Origin: Streptomyces griseocarneus
GTDB taxonomy: Bacteria; Actinomycetota; Actinomycetes; Streptomycetales; Streptomycetaceae
Assembly (NCBI GenBank): GCA_003674045.1
Contig: PENC01000017.1
Coordinates: forward strand, 94,394-158,393
Direction of reading: 5' to 3'
DNA length: 64,000 nucleotides
This document shows positions 33,275 through 42,700 of this stretch, in pieces. Every line of letters starts with the position of its first letter. The first letter of the stretch is position 1. The position numbers were made by a program, and so were the translations under genes. The notes beneath the pieces are model-generated. The model did no database searches. It was given only the letters and a program-made list of their open reading frames with translations, and was not told the DNA's origin.

Positions 33275-35398
33275 ATGGTGATCGACCAGCACAACGCCGC
33301 TCCGGAAACGGCCGGGCCGGAAACCGACCTGACCGCGATCGTCAGGAAGGCGGAGCACACCAATCGGGAACTGGGACACGAGAATCTGGGCTCCTTGTCG
33401 TTCGGGCGCGGCTTCCTGCCCATGACCCCGGAACTCTCGCTGCCCGAGTCGCACCGGCTGTGGGACGAGGTCGCGGCCGAACTCCCGTACCTCTACGCCG
33501 GTCTGGGCCTGCGGGGCCGCCTGGAGACGCTCCCCGTCCTCGACGCGGGCCCCGAGGCGCTCCCCGACCGCTGGCTGCAGCGCGCCGCGACCGTCCTCGG
33601 CATCCTCGTGCACGCCTACCACCGGGTGGAGCCCCGCTTCGACACGGTCACCCCGCCGTCCGTCCTCGAGCCCTGGCAGCAGATCTGCGGCCGGCTCGGC
33701 CGGAAGACGCCCTTCCTGTCGTACATGGACCTCATCGTCTACAACTGGAAGTGGCGGCAGGAGCCGACCGCATCCGGAGCGGGCACGGACGCGGACGCGC
33801 CGATCCGCGTCGAGGACGTCCGGCTCCTGGTGCCGACCGTCGGCACCGATGAGGAACAGTTCTTCTACCTCACCCAGCTGGAGATGCTCGCCCGCGGCAC
33901 CCCTCTCGTCCGGGCCGCCGCCGAGGCACAGCGCGCGATGCTCGCCGACGACGCGGAGGCGCTCACCGAGCGGCTGGAGTTCATGAGCGACCGCATCACG
34001 GAGATCACCCGCGAGGGCCTGCCGAAGATCGACCCGCGCGCCCGCGGCCGCTTCCACGTCGACCCCGTCGTCTGGGCGAAGACCGTGGCACCGCTGGCGG
34101 TCCCGCTGGTCAAGCACGGGGTCGGGCCCAGCGGCACCGCCTCGCCGATGTTCCACCTCATGGACTCCGTCATCGGCCGCACCAGCTACCGGGCGTTCAT
34201 CGGCGAGGAGGCCCAGCGCCTCCGCGACAACTACCCGCTCCACTGGCGCTCGTTCGTGCACGCGACCCAGGCCGCCTCGATCGACGCGTACGCCCAGGAC
34301 AGCGGTCACCCGCCGCTGCGCGCCGCCCTCACCGGCCTCAAGAGCGTCTACGCGGGCGGCAACGGGCTGCTCGGCCGCCACCGGCTCAAGGTCGCTGGCT
34401 ACCTGAACACCTCGTTCCGGGTCGGCCGCGACGTGACGATCTCCGGCTTCCCCGCCGCCGCCCGGGTCGGCAACGAACTCGACGCCTCGCGCGCCGAGCG
34501 CCGGGCCGACGGCCCGGACACCGGCTCCGTCCTGCCCGGGCAGGACGGCCCGGACGCCGTCGGCATCACGGTCTCGGACCTGCTGCGCCACGACCGCCGG
34601 GCCGCGGCGCAGTGGATCGGTATCGGCGGCAGCGTCTACGACGTCACCACGTACCTGCGCCGCCACCCCGGCGGTGTGGCACCCCTGGCCGGCTACCTGG
34701 GCACCGACGCCACCTGGGCCTTCGAGCACATGGGACACCACAAGGACCCCGACATCACGGTCCAGCTCGACCGGATGCGGGTGGGCACGCTGCTCCCCGC
34801 GGCCCTGCCGCCCGCGGACGACCCCCGGCACCCGGCCGTCACGGCCGCGTACGACACGTGGCTGCGCTGGGCCACCGAGCTCACCCAGCGCTCCAACGCC
34901 CTCGTCACGGACGTCACCGTCCGCGAGTCCCGCACCAGCATGGTCACGGAGAAGGGTGAACTCACCCCGTACACCCTGCAGTTCTCCATCGAGGCCCACG
35001 AGCGCTTCCTGCAGCGCACCTTCGCCGACGTCCGCGGCCCGATGACCGTGGAACTGGCGGAAGCGGTACGGGCCCTGGGCGGCCCGGTGGGCCAGGCACC
35101 GGACGGCGCCGGCGGGGACTCGGCGGCGGTGCTGTACCGCCGGCTGGAGGAAGCGGCACACAAGGAGGACGGGCTGACGCTGCCGGAGGTCGAGGCGCGG
35201 TGGCGCGCCGTCATGACGCTCGACGAGGACTTCCTGCGGCGGACGCGCGAAGCGGTCGTCCGCGGTGTGGCCGCCCTGGAGAACGGGGCCACGGCGGACG
35301 CCGGGGAACTGGGCCGCGCCCTGGGCGCGTTCCTCGCGGAACTCCGGACCGCGGCGACGGAGTACCGCTCGGCCGTCGACGAGGCGGCCGAGGCCTAG
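33275..35398 (+). CDS. Indoleamine-2,3-dioxygenase-like protein fused to cytochrome b5 domain
   Basis: A 707-residue two-heme candidate. Residues about 25-400 follow the IDO/PrnB superfamily: PFLSYMDLIVYNWKW (compare PPxLxYxxxVLxNW of IDO), GPSGTASPMFHLMDSVIG (substrate/Ser loop), PLHWRSFVHATQ, and LLGRHRLKVAGYL, where His369 aligns with the proximal heme His of IDO. Residues about 437-505 are a cytochrome b5 domain with VYDVTTYLRRHPGGVAPLAGYLGTDATWAF; heme His464 (HPGG) and His488 (GHHK) are 24 apart as in b5. The last 200 residues are helical and unrecognised. The gene is monocistronic, ATG with AAGGGA upstream. In animals cytochrome b5 reduces IDO, so this fusion may be a self-contained dioxygenase and reductant. 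Substrate is unknown; tryptophan or an indole is only a guess. Confidence 0.7.
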   Translation: MVIDQHNAAPETAGPETDLTAIVRKAEHTNRELGHENLGSLSFGRGFLPMTPELSLPESHRLWDEVAAELPYLYAGLGLRGRLETLPVLDAGPEALPDRWLQRAATVLGILVHAYHRVEPRFDTVTPPSVLEPWQQICGRLGRKTPFLSYMDLIVYNWKWRQEPTASGAGTDADAPIRVEDVRLLVPTVGTDEEQFFYLTQLEMLARGTPLVRAAAEAQRAMLADDAEALTERLEFMSDRITEITREGLPKIDPRARGRFHVDPVVWAKTVAPLAVPLVKHGVGPSGTASPMFHLMDSVIGRTSYRAFIGEEAQRLRDNYPLHWRSFVHATQAASIDAYAQDSGHPPLRAALTGLKSVYAGGNGLLGRHRLKVAGYLNTSFRVGRDVTISGFPAAARVGNELDASRAERRADGPDTGSVLPGQDGPDAVGITVSDLLRHDRRAAAQWIGIGGSVYDVTTYLRRHPGGVAPLAGYLGTDATWAFEHMGHHKDPDITVQLDRMRVGTLLPAALPPADDPRHPAVTAAYDTWLRWATELTQRSNALVTDVTVRESRTSMVTEKGELTPYTLQFSIEAHERFLQRTFADVRGPMTVELAEAVRALGGPVGQAPDGAGGDSAAVLYRRLEEAAHKEDGLTLPEVEARWRAVMTLDEDFLRRTREAVVRGVAALENGATADAGELGRALGAFLAELRTAATEYRSAVDEAAEA

Positions 35399-35986
35399 GC
35401 GCTCCGCTGGAAGTCCGGTTCCGGGTGCCCCGGCCGACACCGTACGGGTCCGCAGCGGGCGGCGACGACGCCGGGGTGCAGAGGATCAGCGACGACCTGA
35501 CGGCCCACTGCGCCAAGCGCCACGGGCGGTGAGGTGCCGAACGTGCGACCTTTACCGGGACAACGTCAACGCCGCCACCGGGGCTCTCCCATGGGCGCGC
35601 GTCCAGGGCGATCCCCGCGTGATCAAGGCGGCCGAAGAACGGTTAGTCGGGCATCGCACCGGGTGGGAGCGGCACCGCGCCGACCTCCATGGGGTCAGTA
35701 CCTGAGCCGACGATGGCGGGCCCGTCGCTGGGTGGACTGGTCCGGCGTCACCGAAGGCGTGGTCTTCGTCGGCGCCCTGGCGCTCGCTCTGTCCCGGTCC
35801 GCACTGCTGGTCGGGGCCCCGCAAGAGCTCCTGCCCCACCGGGCCCCAGGTGCTGTTTCCTTTCCGGCGCCGTCAACGGGGCGCGATCTGCCCCGGCGGG
35901 GCAGGGCCAGACGCCCGCCCGGTCGCTTGCTTGACGGTCGGCGGCCGGGCGGGTCCGCACCATCCCGTTAGAGCGGAAGTCAGGCA
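35399..35986. other. Degenerate region with fragments of small genes
   Basis: No intact gene longer than 60 codons is supported here. Frame +1 from the GTG near 35476 reads QRISDDLTAHCAKRHGR and stops at 35532 with a GTGA overlap into the small frame at 35529. A hydrophobic run (GVVFVGALALALSRSALLVG) near 35750-35810 could be a remnant of a small membrane protein. Base composition is lower in GC around 35900-36180. The picture is of decay at the edge of a former mobile element. Confidence 0.45.
35529..35705 (+). CDS. Possible 58-residue Cys-containing small protein
   Basis: Reading from GTG 35529 gives MRCRTCDLYRDNVNAATGALPWARVQGDPRVIKAAEERLVGHRTGWERHRADLHGVST. The CxxC and the final H...H pair look like a metal-binding or mobile-element accessory protein, and codon use is good. 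It overlaps the stop of a preceding short frame (SDDLTAHCAKRHGR) by GTGA. Either the two are coupled tiny genes, or they are one gene split by a frameshift near 35530. No family is recognised. Confidence 0.4.
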   Translation: MRCRTCDLYRDNVNAATGALPWARVQGDPRVIKAAEERLVGHRTGWERHRADLHGVST

Positions 35987-36180
35987 ATGCCTGAGAACTG
36001 CACCTACTGCAGCGGCATGGGAAAGACCATCGTGATTGACCCCGACGATGGAAAACCGTACGAAGTGATCTGCCAGATGTGCTCTGGAGCGGGTGAGAAA
36101 CAGCAGTGGGCCACCCAACGGTCTCGTATCGGCGCATGGTTGTCAGTAGCGTGCCCAGTACGCGGCCGCCCGCAGAAGGG
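35987..36180 (+). CDS. Small zinc-ribbon protein (3' end uncertain)
   Basis: Starts MPENCTYCSGMGKTIVIDPDDGKPYEVICQMCSGAGEK. The two CxxCxGxG motifs are the DnaJ-type zinc-ribbon pattern seen in tiny proteins next to actinomycete plasmid and ICE genes. After about 42 residues the frame loses coding character and runs into the frame of the next gene (ending 36328), so the true stop may have been lost by frameshift. I give an approximate end only. A weak GGAAG is upstream. Confidence 0.45.
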
Positions 36181-36188
36181 GAGCGGAG

Positions 36189-36404
36189 ATGACAGCGCAG
36201 GAGGAGAACGCGGAAGACGAGGGACGCCGCCCGATCAACTGGGTGGACCCGAAGAAAGCCCGCATCGTGGAGCACTACGTCAAGGAAGTGCAGGAGACGA
36301 TCCAGACCGGTCGGCGCGGGTGCCGTAACTGCGGCGGACTGGGCAAGATCGTCATGGTGGTGAACGGGGAACCGCAGAGCTACGCGTGCTCGTGTGGCGG
36401 ATGA
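36189..36404 (+). CDS. Small zinc-ribbon protein (71 aa)
   Basis: A 71-residue protein with a strong ribosome site (AAGGGGAG). It reads acidic MTAQEENAEDEG, then a helix DPKKARIVEHYVKEVQETIQTGRRG, then CRNCGGLGKIVMVVNGEPQSYACSCGG, a CxxC...CxC zinc ribbon. Such small Zn proteins commonly accompany transfer genes of integrative elements and plasmids in actinomycetes, but no transfer, integrase or replication gene is present here. Together with the previous gene it looks like a leftover cargo pair. Confidence 0.65.
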   Translation: MTAQEENAEDEGRRPINWVDPKKARIVEHYVKEVQETIQTGRRGCRNCGGLGKIVMVVNGEPQSYACSCGG

Positions 36405-36464
36405 CCCGATAGACGGCCCCGTCCGCGCGCCGCTTCTCCGGTGCGGTGCGGGGCTTCATGCTGC

Positions 36465-36707
36465 TCAGGCGAACGTCGCCCGGCACGTATCCCGAGGGGC
36501 GTACCGTTCGAGCCACGTGTACCAGGAGACCCCCACCCCGGCGAGCACCGCCACCTCCTCCCGGCGCAGTCCCGGCGTCCGCCGCCCGCCACCGGCGGCC
36601 ATGCCCACGTCCTCCGGCGACAACCGGGCCCGCCGCGAGCGCAGGAACTCGCGGATCTCTGCGCTGCGTCGTTGCCGTGCGTCTGCGGGAAGGCGGGAGA
36701 TGCCCAT
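36465..36707 (-). pseudogene. N-terminal fragment of a MmyB-type XRE regulator
   Basis: An 80-codon frame starting MGISRLPADARQRRSAEIREFL. It contains SRRARLSPEDVG, RRTPGLRREEVAVLAGVGVSWYTWLER, the hallmark HTH start of the XRE/MmyB family, which is normally about 280 residues with a C-terminal MmyB-like sensor domain. Right after WYTWLER the expected GRDIN... is replaced by YAPRDTCRATFA and a stop. The sensor domain is absent from all frames downstream, so the gene is truncated rather than merely frameshifted. Confidence 0.7.
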
Positions 36708-36741
36708 CGGGCCATGCTGGGCAACGTCTGCCGTGAGCCCG

Positions 36742-36999
36742 TCAGGGCGAGACGTAGTCGCCCCAGCCGAACGTCAGCCGGTAGGCGTGCCTCACCGCTT
36801 CCACGCCGCGATCGACGAAGGCCCAGACGAACCCGAGGGCCAGGAGAAACCACCCACCGGCGACCCCGGTCACGACAAGCGCCCACTGAGCACCGACGGC
36901 AAGCGCGATGACGGCCACGAAGCCCACCGTCACGACAAGCCCTATGTGGGCACCACCGACGTCCGCCCGCTCGTTCTCCGGTTCAGCTCGCTGCGTCAT
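36742..36999 (-). CDS. Small two-span membrane protein (85 aa)
   Basis: An 85-residue protein: polar N-terminus MTQRAEPENERADVGGAH, two hydrophobic helices (IGLVVTVGFVAVIALAVG and ALVVTGVAGGWFLLALGFVWAFV) and a short basic/aromatic tail (RHAYRLTFGWGDYVSP). No family is recognised; it is compatible with small plasmid-spread or membrane-stress proteins. It lies upstream of, and on the same strand as, the XRE fragment. Confidence 0.5.
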   Translation of the reverse strand: MTQRAEPENERADVGGAHIGLVVTVGFVAVIALAVGAQWALVVTGVAGGWFLLALGFVWAFVDRGVEAVRHAYRLTFGWGDYVSP

Positions 37000-37150
37000 C
37001 CGTTGTGCCCGGCCGAAAATCCACGTATATGCGCATCCATGTCGGGATCATCTCATGGGGAGAGACGAAGCCGTCGGAGACCTCGTAGAGGGGTAGAGGG
37101 ACTGACATGGCAGGACCCGATCGGAGCCGTGCCGGCCTTCGGCATCGCCT

Positions 37151-37197
37151 GGCGAGCCCGCGCCCCGCCGGATGGGGGCTGTGCCGCGGGGCTCGCC
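37151..37197. terminator. Imperfect hairpin
   Basis: GGCGAGCCC at 37151-37159 pairs with GGGCTCGCC at 37189-37197, with further G/C pairing inside. It may be a terminator or mark the right border of the decayed patch. Confidence 0.4.
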
Positions 37198-37264
37198 CCG
37201 TTCATGTGTCGGCGTGACTGTGTGTGCGACAAGACAAAACGGTCGCGAGCGCTACCTTGGCCTT

Positions 37265-37639
37265 ATGGACGAGAACAGGGCACTGCACGTGGTGGACGCG
37301 TTGCGGGAGCGCGGCGTGGACGCCCATGTGGCCCGTGAGGGTGTCTACCAGATCGGTGTGCGCGTGGTTCTGCGCGACGGCCGCGAGGCCGTCTGGGACA
37401 CCGACGACACCGCCGCTCTCGAGGCGCAGGTCATGCGGGACGGGGTCCTGGTCGGCTTCGTGCCGTCCATCGAGGGCTCCGGGGACTACGACCTCGACCG
37501 GACCGTCGACGCCATCGCCCGCGCCGACTACGACCAGCCGGTCGCCCGCGAGCGCCCCATGGCTCCGCCGCCGTCCGCCCCGCTGCCTCGGGAAGGCGGG
37601 CTCTTCCGCCGTTTCCTGGGCGGCTTCCGCGAGCGCTGA
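37265..37639 (+). CDS. Conserved hypothetical protein (124 aa)
   Basis: A 124-residue soluble protein, MDENRALHVVDALRERGVDAHVAREGVYQIGVRVVLRDGREAVWDTDDTAALEAQVMRDGVLVGFVP, with an alternating beta-alpha-beta pattern, a Pro-rich linker (APPPSAPLPREG) and a basic end GLFRRFLGGFRER. I recognise it as a streptomycete conserved hypothetical but know no function. The upstream AT-rich TGTGTGCGACAAGACAAAACGG may hold its promoter. It converges with the MFS gene almost without gap. Confidence 0.65.
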   Translation: MDENRALHVVDALRERGVDAHVAREGVYQIGVRVVLRDGREAVWDTDDTAALEAQVMRDGVLVGFVPSIEGSGDYDLDRTVDAIARADYDQPVARERPMAPPPSAPLPREGGLFRRFLGGFRER

Positions 37640-37642
37640 GGG

Positions 37643-38899
37643 TCACGCATCACCTCCGTATGCGTGCCTCCGTCGGTCATCCGCGCCCGGCTCGGCGGGA
37701 TCGCGCCGGCGTGGGGCGCGGGCGGTGACTGCCAACAGCAGGGCCGCTGTCAGCCCGAGCGCACCGGCCATGAGGAGCTGCACCCGGTAGTCCAGGACCG
37801 CGACCATGGCGGTGCCCGCGAGGAGGGCAAGGCCGGTGGGGGCGAAGAGCAGGGTGTTCGCGGTGGCCGCGACCCGGCCGAGGAGTTCGTCCGGCGTTTC
37901 CTTCTGGACCATGGTCAGTGCGCTGATGAGCGGCCAGGGCAGCCCCAGGCCGATGAGCAGGCTGCCGGCCAGTACGAGGGGGACGAGGCCGGTGAGCCGG
38001 GCCAGAGCCCCGAGTGTGAAGAGGGCCAGCCCGACGGCCGACAGGGCGCGGGGCGGCATGCGGCGCAGGAGCGCGCCGGCTGCCAGGCCGCTGACGATTG
38101 ATCCGAGCCCCTGGACCGAGTTGAGGACGCCGGCGAATGCCGCGGGCCGGTGCAGTCCGATGTCGAGGAGCGCGTACGTGGCCGTGCTGCTGAGGCTCGA
38201 CGCCGCCATGGCGCAGCCACCCGCGACGACCAAGGAGCGCAGCACCGGATGTCCCCACAAACAGCGGATCCCTTCCGCGGTCTCGGCGGTCCAGTTCCGC
38301 GGTGGGCGGTGTGCGGGGGCGGGTTCGCGCACACGGATCAGACTGAACGCGGCCGCGCCCAGGAGGAAGGACAGCGCGTCGAGCAGAGCGACGGTGGGTC
38401 CGCCGAGGACCGTGAACAGGGCCGCACCGATCAGAGGGCCGATCAGCTTGTTGCTCTCGATCGCGGTCCGGACCAGGCCGTTGAAGTCCCCGCGCAGGTC
38501 ACGGGGAACGGCGGAGGCGATCAGCGCGGTCTCGGCGGCGTCCATGAGCACCGTTCCCGCGCCCACCATGGTCAGCACGGCGAAGAGCAGCCAGACGTCC
38601 TGCGAAGAGCGGACGGCGAGGGGCGTCGTCATGACAGCGGCCAGGGCCAGGCTCGTGGCGATCAGGAGCGTGCGGCGGCGCACCCGGTCGGCCAGGGTGC
38701 CGATGAACGGTCCGGCCAGGGCGGGTGCCCAGGAGCAGAAACCCACCAGTGCGGCCAGGCTGTTGGAGCCGGTGAGCTCCTTCACCCAGACCCCGGCGGC
38801 CAGAAGCATGGCCGAATCACCGAAGCCGGAGATGGTCACTCCCGCCATGTAGACACGGGCGTTGCGATCCCGCAGCACCGTGAACAGGCCCATCGCCAT
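37643..38899 (-). CDS. MFS transporter
   Basis: About 418 residues and 12 spans. FTVLRDRNARVYMAGVTISGFGDSAMLLAAGVWVKELTGSNSLAALV, then the signature FIGTLADRVRRRTLLIATSLALA and a second half beginning with WGHPVLRSLVVAGG are typical of the MFS_3/EntS-type drug or siderophore exporters. ATG 38899 is chosen as GGGGGAG precedes it by six bases; a longer frame to 39034 would overlap the divergent ArsR gene. The neighbouring ArsR regulator probably controls it. Confidence 0.85.
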   Translation of the reverse strand: MAMGLFTVLRDRNARVYMAGVTISGFGDSAMLLAAGVWVKELTGSNSLAALVGFCSWAPALAGPFIGTLADRVRRRTLLIATSLALAAVMTTPLAVRSSQDVWLLFAVLTMVGAGTVLMDAAETALIASAVPRDLRGDFNGLVRTAIESNKLIGPLIGAALFTVLGGPTVALLDALSFLLGAAAFSLIRVREPAPAHRPPRNWTAETAEGIRCLWGHPVLRSLVVAGGCAMAASSLSSTATYALLDIGLHRPAAFAGVLNSVQGLGSIVSGLAAGALLRRMPPRALSAVGLALFTLGALARLTGLVPLVLAGSLLIGLGLPWPLISALTMVQKETPDELLGRVAATANTLLFAPTGLALLAGTAMVAVLDYRVQLLMAGALGLTAALLLAVTARAPRRRDPAEPGADDRRRHAYGGDA

Positions 38900-38970
38900 A
38901 CCAGGCTCCCCCTCATGACGCCCTTTCAGGTGCCGCACACTACTCCCAACCATCTCGTTGGGGGTAGGTC

Positions 38971-39000
38971 TCGGCAAGGACCGCATGCGCTTTACTTGCC
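38971..39000. promoter_or_regulatory. Inverted repeat between MFS and ArsR genes
   Basis: CGGCAAG at 38971-38977 and CTTGCCG at 38994-39000 are a perfect 7-bp inverted repeat, with the palindrome CGCATGCG (38981-38988) between them. The site lies immediately before the ArsR start at 39004, a position suited to autorepression and control of the divergent transporter. Confidence 0.5.
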
Positions 39001-39003
39001 GAC

Positions 39004-39585
39004 GTGACCGATACAGACCCCGTCCTGAGAGCACTCGCCCATCCCGTGCGGCTGCGGATGCTCACGCTCATGTGGCCCGGGCCGATGTCCGCCGCCGAAC
39101 TCTCCCGTGAGCTGGACATCTCCCACGCCCTGGCCAGTCGGCACCTTCGGAGCCTGGATGCCGTCGGCCTGGTCGAACTGGCCGAGGAACGCACTCGCCG
39201 CGGGGGCCGGGAACGCCGCTACCGCACCGTCCACGGGTCACCGCTGTCCGACCGGAACGACGGGGCCCGGCTGCTGGGGGCGACCTTGGCCCACACCCTC
39301 AAGGAACGCGCCGTGCGCCGCCACCCGGAAGGCACGGGTGTGACGGTCGACGCGGAACTGTGGGTGGACCCGGAGGCATGGGAAACGGCTCGGCAGAAGC
39401 TCGCCGACATCGCGGCAGAACTCCACGACGCCGCCCGCCCACCGCGCTCGGCCGGAACGATTCCCGTGGGCATGACCCTGATGGCTTTCCCCATGAGGGA
39501 GACCCCGCACGCCGACACCCACGGGGAGCCGTCACGGCCGCCGGACCCCGCCGCAGGTTCCGTTCATGGATCGGCCAATTCCTGA
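39004..39585 (+). CDS. ArsR family transcriptional regulator
   Basis: A 193-residue winged-helix regulator: TDPVLRALAHPVRLRMLTLMWPGPMSAAELSRELDISHALASRHLRSLDAVGLVELAEERTRRGGRERRYR. It lacks the ELCVCDL metal box, so a non-metal signal is likely. The ~110-residue C-terminal half is alpha/beta and ends in a polar tail. GTG 39004 follows the inverted repeat almost directly and has no ribosome site, suggesting a leaderless transcript. It is divergent from the MFS exporter gene, its probable target. Confidence 0.8.
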   Translation: MTDTDPVLRALAHPVRLRMLTLMWPGPMSAAELSRELDISHALASRHLRSLDAVGLVELAEERTRRGGRERRYRTVHGSPLSDRNDGARLLGATLAHTLKERAVRRHPEGTGVTVDAELWVDPEAWETARQKLADIAAELHDAARPPRSAGTIPVGMTLMAFPMRETPHADTHGEPSRPPDPAAGSVHGSANS

Positions 39586-39797
39586 ACAAGAGCGAATAGC
39601 CGGCCGTTCCATATCCGACGAGGCCGGGATGTGCTCGGGAAACGGGGCTCGACGTCAAGAGCGCCGTACCCCGGCTCCGGATGGGCCACCGGAACCACAC
39701 CTACGGGTGGTGGCCCCCGACCACCGCACGCGGTGGCGTGGGATGCGGGCAACAAGGGGGAGACCCCCGTCCCTTCGCCTCGCCCCGGGAGCCCGTC

Positions 39798-42700
39798 ATG
39801 ACCACGTCCACCGCGCCCTCGCCCACCGCCCCCGCCCACCGGCCCGTGCTCCCGCTCAAGGTCCAGGTGAGCGAAGTGCTCAGCCAGGACGTGATCACGG
39901 CCGCCGGTGTCCACGTGGACCGGACGAGCTCGTCCCCGCTCGCCGTGTTCCGCAACCCGCACCGCGAGGGCGCACCGCACGAGGCGCTCGTGGTGAGCGC
40001 GGTGGAGGGCGGCAAGGTGCTGCTGCACGTGGCCCCGACCCCCGGGACGTCCACTGGCTGGGACGCCGTCAAGCTCTTCGACGCCCACCAGCCGACCGAG
40101 GTGGCCGTCATCACCGGGAAGGACGGCAAGGGTGCCCCGTTCGTCGAGTGCTTCTTCCTCAGCGGCGGCAGCGCCTACCGGTCCGTCCTGCACGCCGACG
40201 GGACCTGGTCCGGGCCGCACGCCGTGGACAGCCCCAAGGAAGGCGGGCTCAAGGGCCTGAAGGTCTCGTATGCCGCGTCCGAGCACCACGAGCTCTACCC
40301 CCTCGTGAGCGCGGGCACGGCGGAGAACGCGGGCTGGGTGCTGGCCCCCGGGCGCCCCCACGCCGTGTGGACGCGGCTCGACGACAACGCCCAGATCACC
40401 CGGGTCGGTTCCCGGCACTGGGTCTCCGCGGCCGCCGTCGACGGGCAGCTCCACGTCAACTACGGGGACCTCGGCAAGGCGAGCGAGCGCTGGGCGCAGC
40501 CCGTGCCGGGCTATCCGCAGGTGTCCCGCGTGGTGGGGGCCTTCGGCGACCCCTGGCGGGCCACCTTCGTGGTGCTGCACGCGGACGGCACGCTGCACAT
40601 GTGGCACTGCGGGCCGCAGGGCCAGCCCGGCACCCCGCACGCCATCGGCGGGCTGACGTTCCGCACGGCCGTGGCCCACCTGTGCGCGAAGGGGAAGAAC
40701 GACCCCGTCCGCTGGGACGTCTACGGAATCGACGACAAGAACACCCTCTGGGCGATGCGTCAGGATCCCGTGCGGCCCGTCGACGACGGCGGGGTGATGC
40801 GCTGGCTGCCGCCCACCCCGCTCGACAAGGGGATCGACGGGGTCGCCGCGTCGGTCGAACCGGTCGCCGCTCCGACGCTCTTCTCGTACGGCAAGAACGA
40901 CAAGGGCCTCCGGCTGGAGACGCAGGACCCGGTCACCAGCATGTGGCGCGAGCAGGACGTCCATGTGTTCCACACTCAGGCCTACGAGGTCACCCACTAC
41001 CGCGTCGAGGTCTCCGTCACCGACGCCGGGGGAGCTCCCGCCGCGAACCTCCCGGTACGGCTGAGGCCCGCGGAACACGCCTCCGCGTGCACGGTGCTGT
41101 ACCGGAACGCGGAGCTGCGCATCCCCCGTGAGGGCGTGGCGCTGACCACCGACGCCTGCGGCAAGGTGAGCTTCGCCGTCGCTCCCGACGGTCTCGGTGC
41201 CTCCCTGCTGGAGCTGACCTCCGAGCACCTGGACAAGCCGGTGCCCGTTCAGCCCGGGCACGCCGTCCACACGTATCTCTCCGGCAAGGGGAAGCTGCGC
41301 GACACGGACCCCGACGGGGCACTGCCGCCGTTCGACGAGGGCGGGAAGCTGCTGATGCAGGCGAAGGCCAGGGGCAGCGACGACAAGGGCTCCCTCGCCC
41401 CGCGCGCCAGGGACGAGGAGAGCGTCGCCTCGGTCGCCGCCCAGGCTATCCGGAAGACGGCCCTGGTCGGCCTGGGCGGGAAACTGCCGGGGAACGCCGT
41501 GGGCGTGATGTTCAGCATGCCCCGGCAGGCCGGCCCGGGCTCGCGAGCCGCGACGGTGCCGGGCACGTGTGTCCTGCTGCGCGACCAGCGGGAACTGGAC
41601 GCTGCCCTCGCGGAGCTGCGTGGCACCGGCGAGGGGGAGGAGGGGACGGTCTACAACTGGTTCACCGACCGGTGGAACGACGTCAAGCATGTCTACAACG
41701 AGGCCGTCGAAGGCGTGAAGAAGATGGCCGAGGAGGCCCGGCAGAAGCTCAAGCAGCTCGGTGGTGACCTGCTGCGGGCGGCCAAGAACGGCCTGATCAA
41801 GATCAGCAAGGCCGTCCTCAACGGGCTCCACGAGCTCTCCGAGATCGAGATCCAGATCGAGAACGCGATCGTGAAGGGCATCAAGACGGCACTCCACGGC
41901 CTGGAGCAGGCCGCCCACTTCGTCGCCAATGTCTTCCATCAGATCGAGGCGTTCGTCGAGAAGGTCATCGCCTGGCTCAAGGCCCTCTTCGATCTCAAGG
42001 CCATCTGGAACACCAAGCGCGCCCTGGAACAGGCCATCCGCAAGGCACCGCTGTCGGTAAAACAGGCGACCGAGGCGGGGCGGAAGAAAGCCACGGGCTG
42101 GCTGCAGAACGAGAAGGGCTCCGTACTGTCGAGCCTGGACGCGATGATCCGGGAGTACTCCGGCAAGAAGATCTCCCAGGTGTCCGCCCCGCGCGGTGGA
42201 TCGTCGATGAGCAAGGTGCCGCAGAGCCACTTCACCGGCAACGCGCACCACAACTGGCTGATGGACAAGCTCCTCGTCACCAGCTCGACCGCCTCCGACT
42301 GCCTCCTGCAGCTGTCGCTGCCCGCGTACGAGAGCGCCGACGCGGAGAAGCTGATGCAGCGGGCCGGGGAGAAGATGGCCGACTCCGGGAAGGAGCTGGT
42401 GGCCGGCGTGGAGAAGCTCGCCCCGGCCGTGCTGGGCCTCTTCAACTCCCCGGACGGAGTCTCCGGCTCCGAGCTGGCCAAGGTTCTCGACGGCACCAAG
42501 AGCATCGTCGCGGCCGCCTTCGACACGGGGACCGCCGTCGTGGACGCGGGTGCCGGTCTCGTCGAGCTCGCCATGGAGGGCCTCGGCAAGATCCTGGACA
42601 CCGAATTCAACGCCCCTGTCGTCCGCGCGCTGTATCAATGGCTGGCCAAGCTCTCCGGGAACAGCGATGACGACAAGCCCACCGTGGCCGGGGTGCTGGC

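Noticed and set aside
37107..37217. Short frame starting ATG 37107 after GAGGG
   Set aside because: 36 residues, Arg/Pro-rich, overlapping a hairpin; no support for translation.
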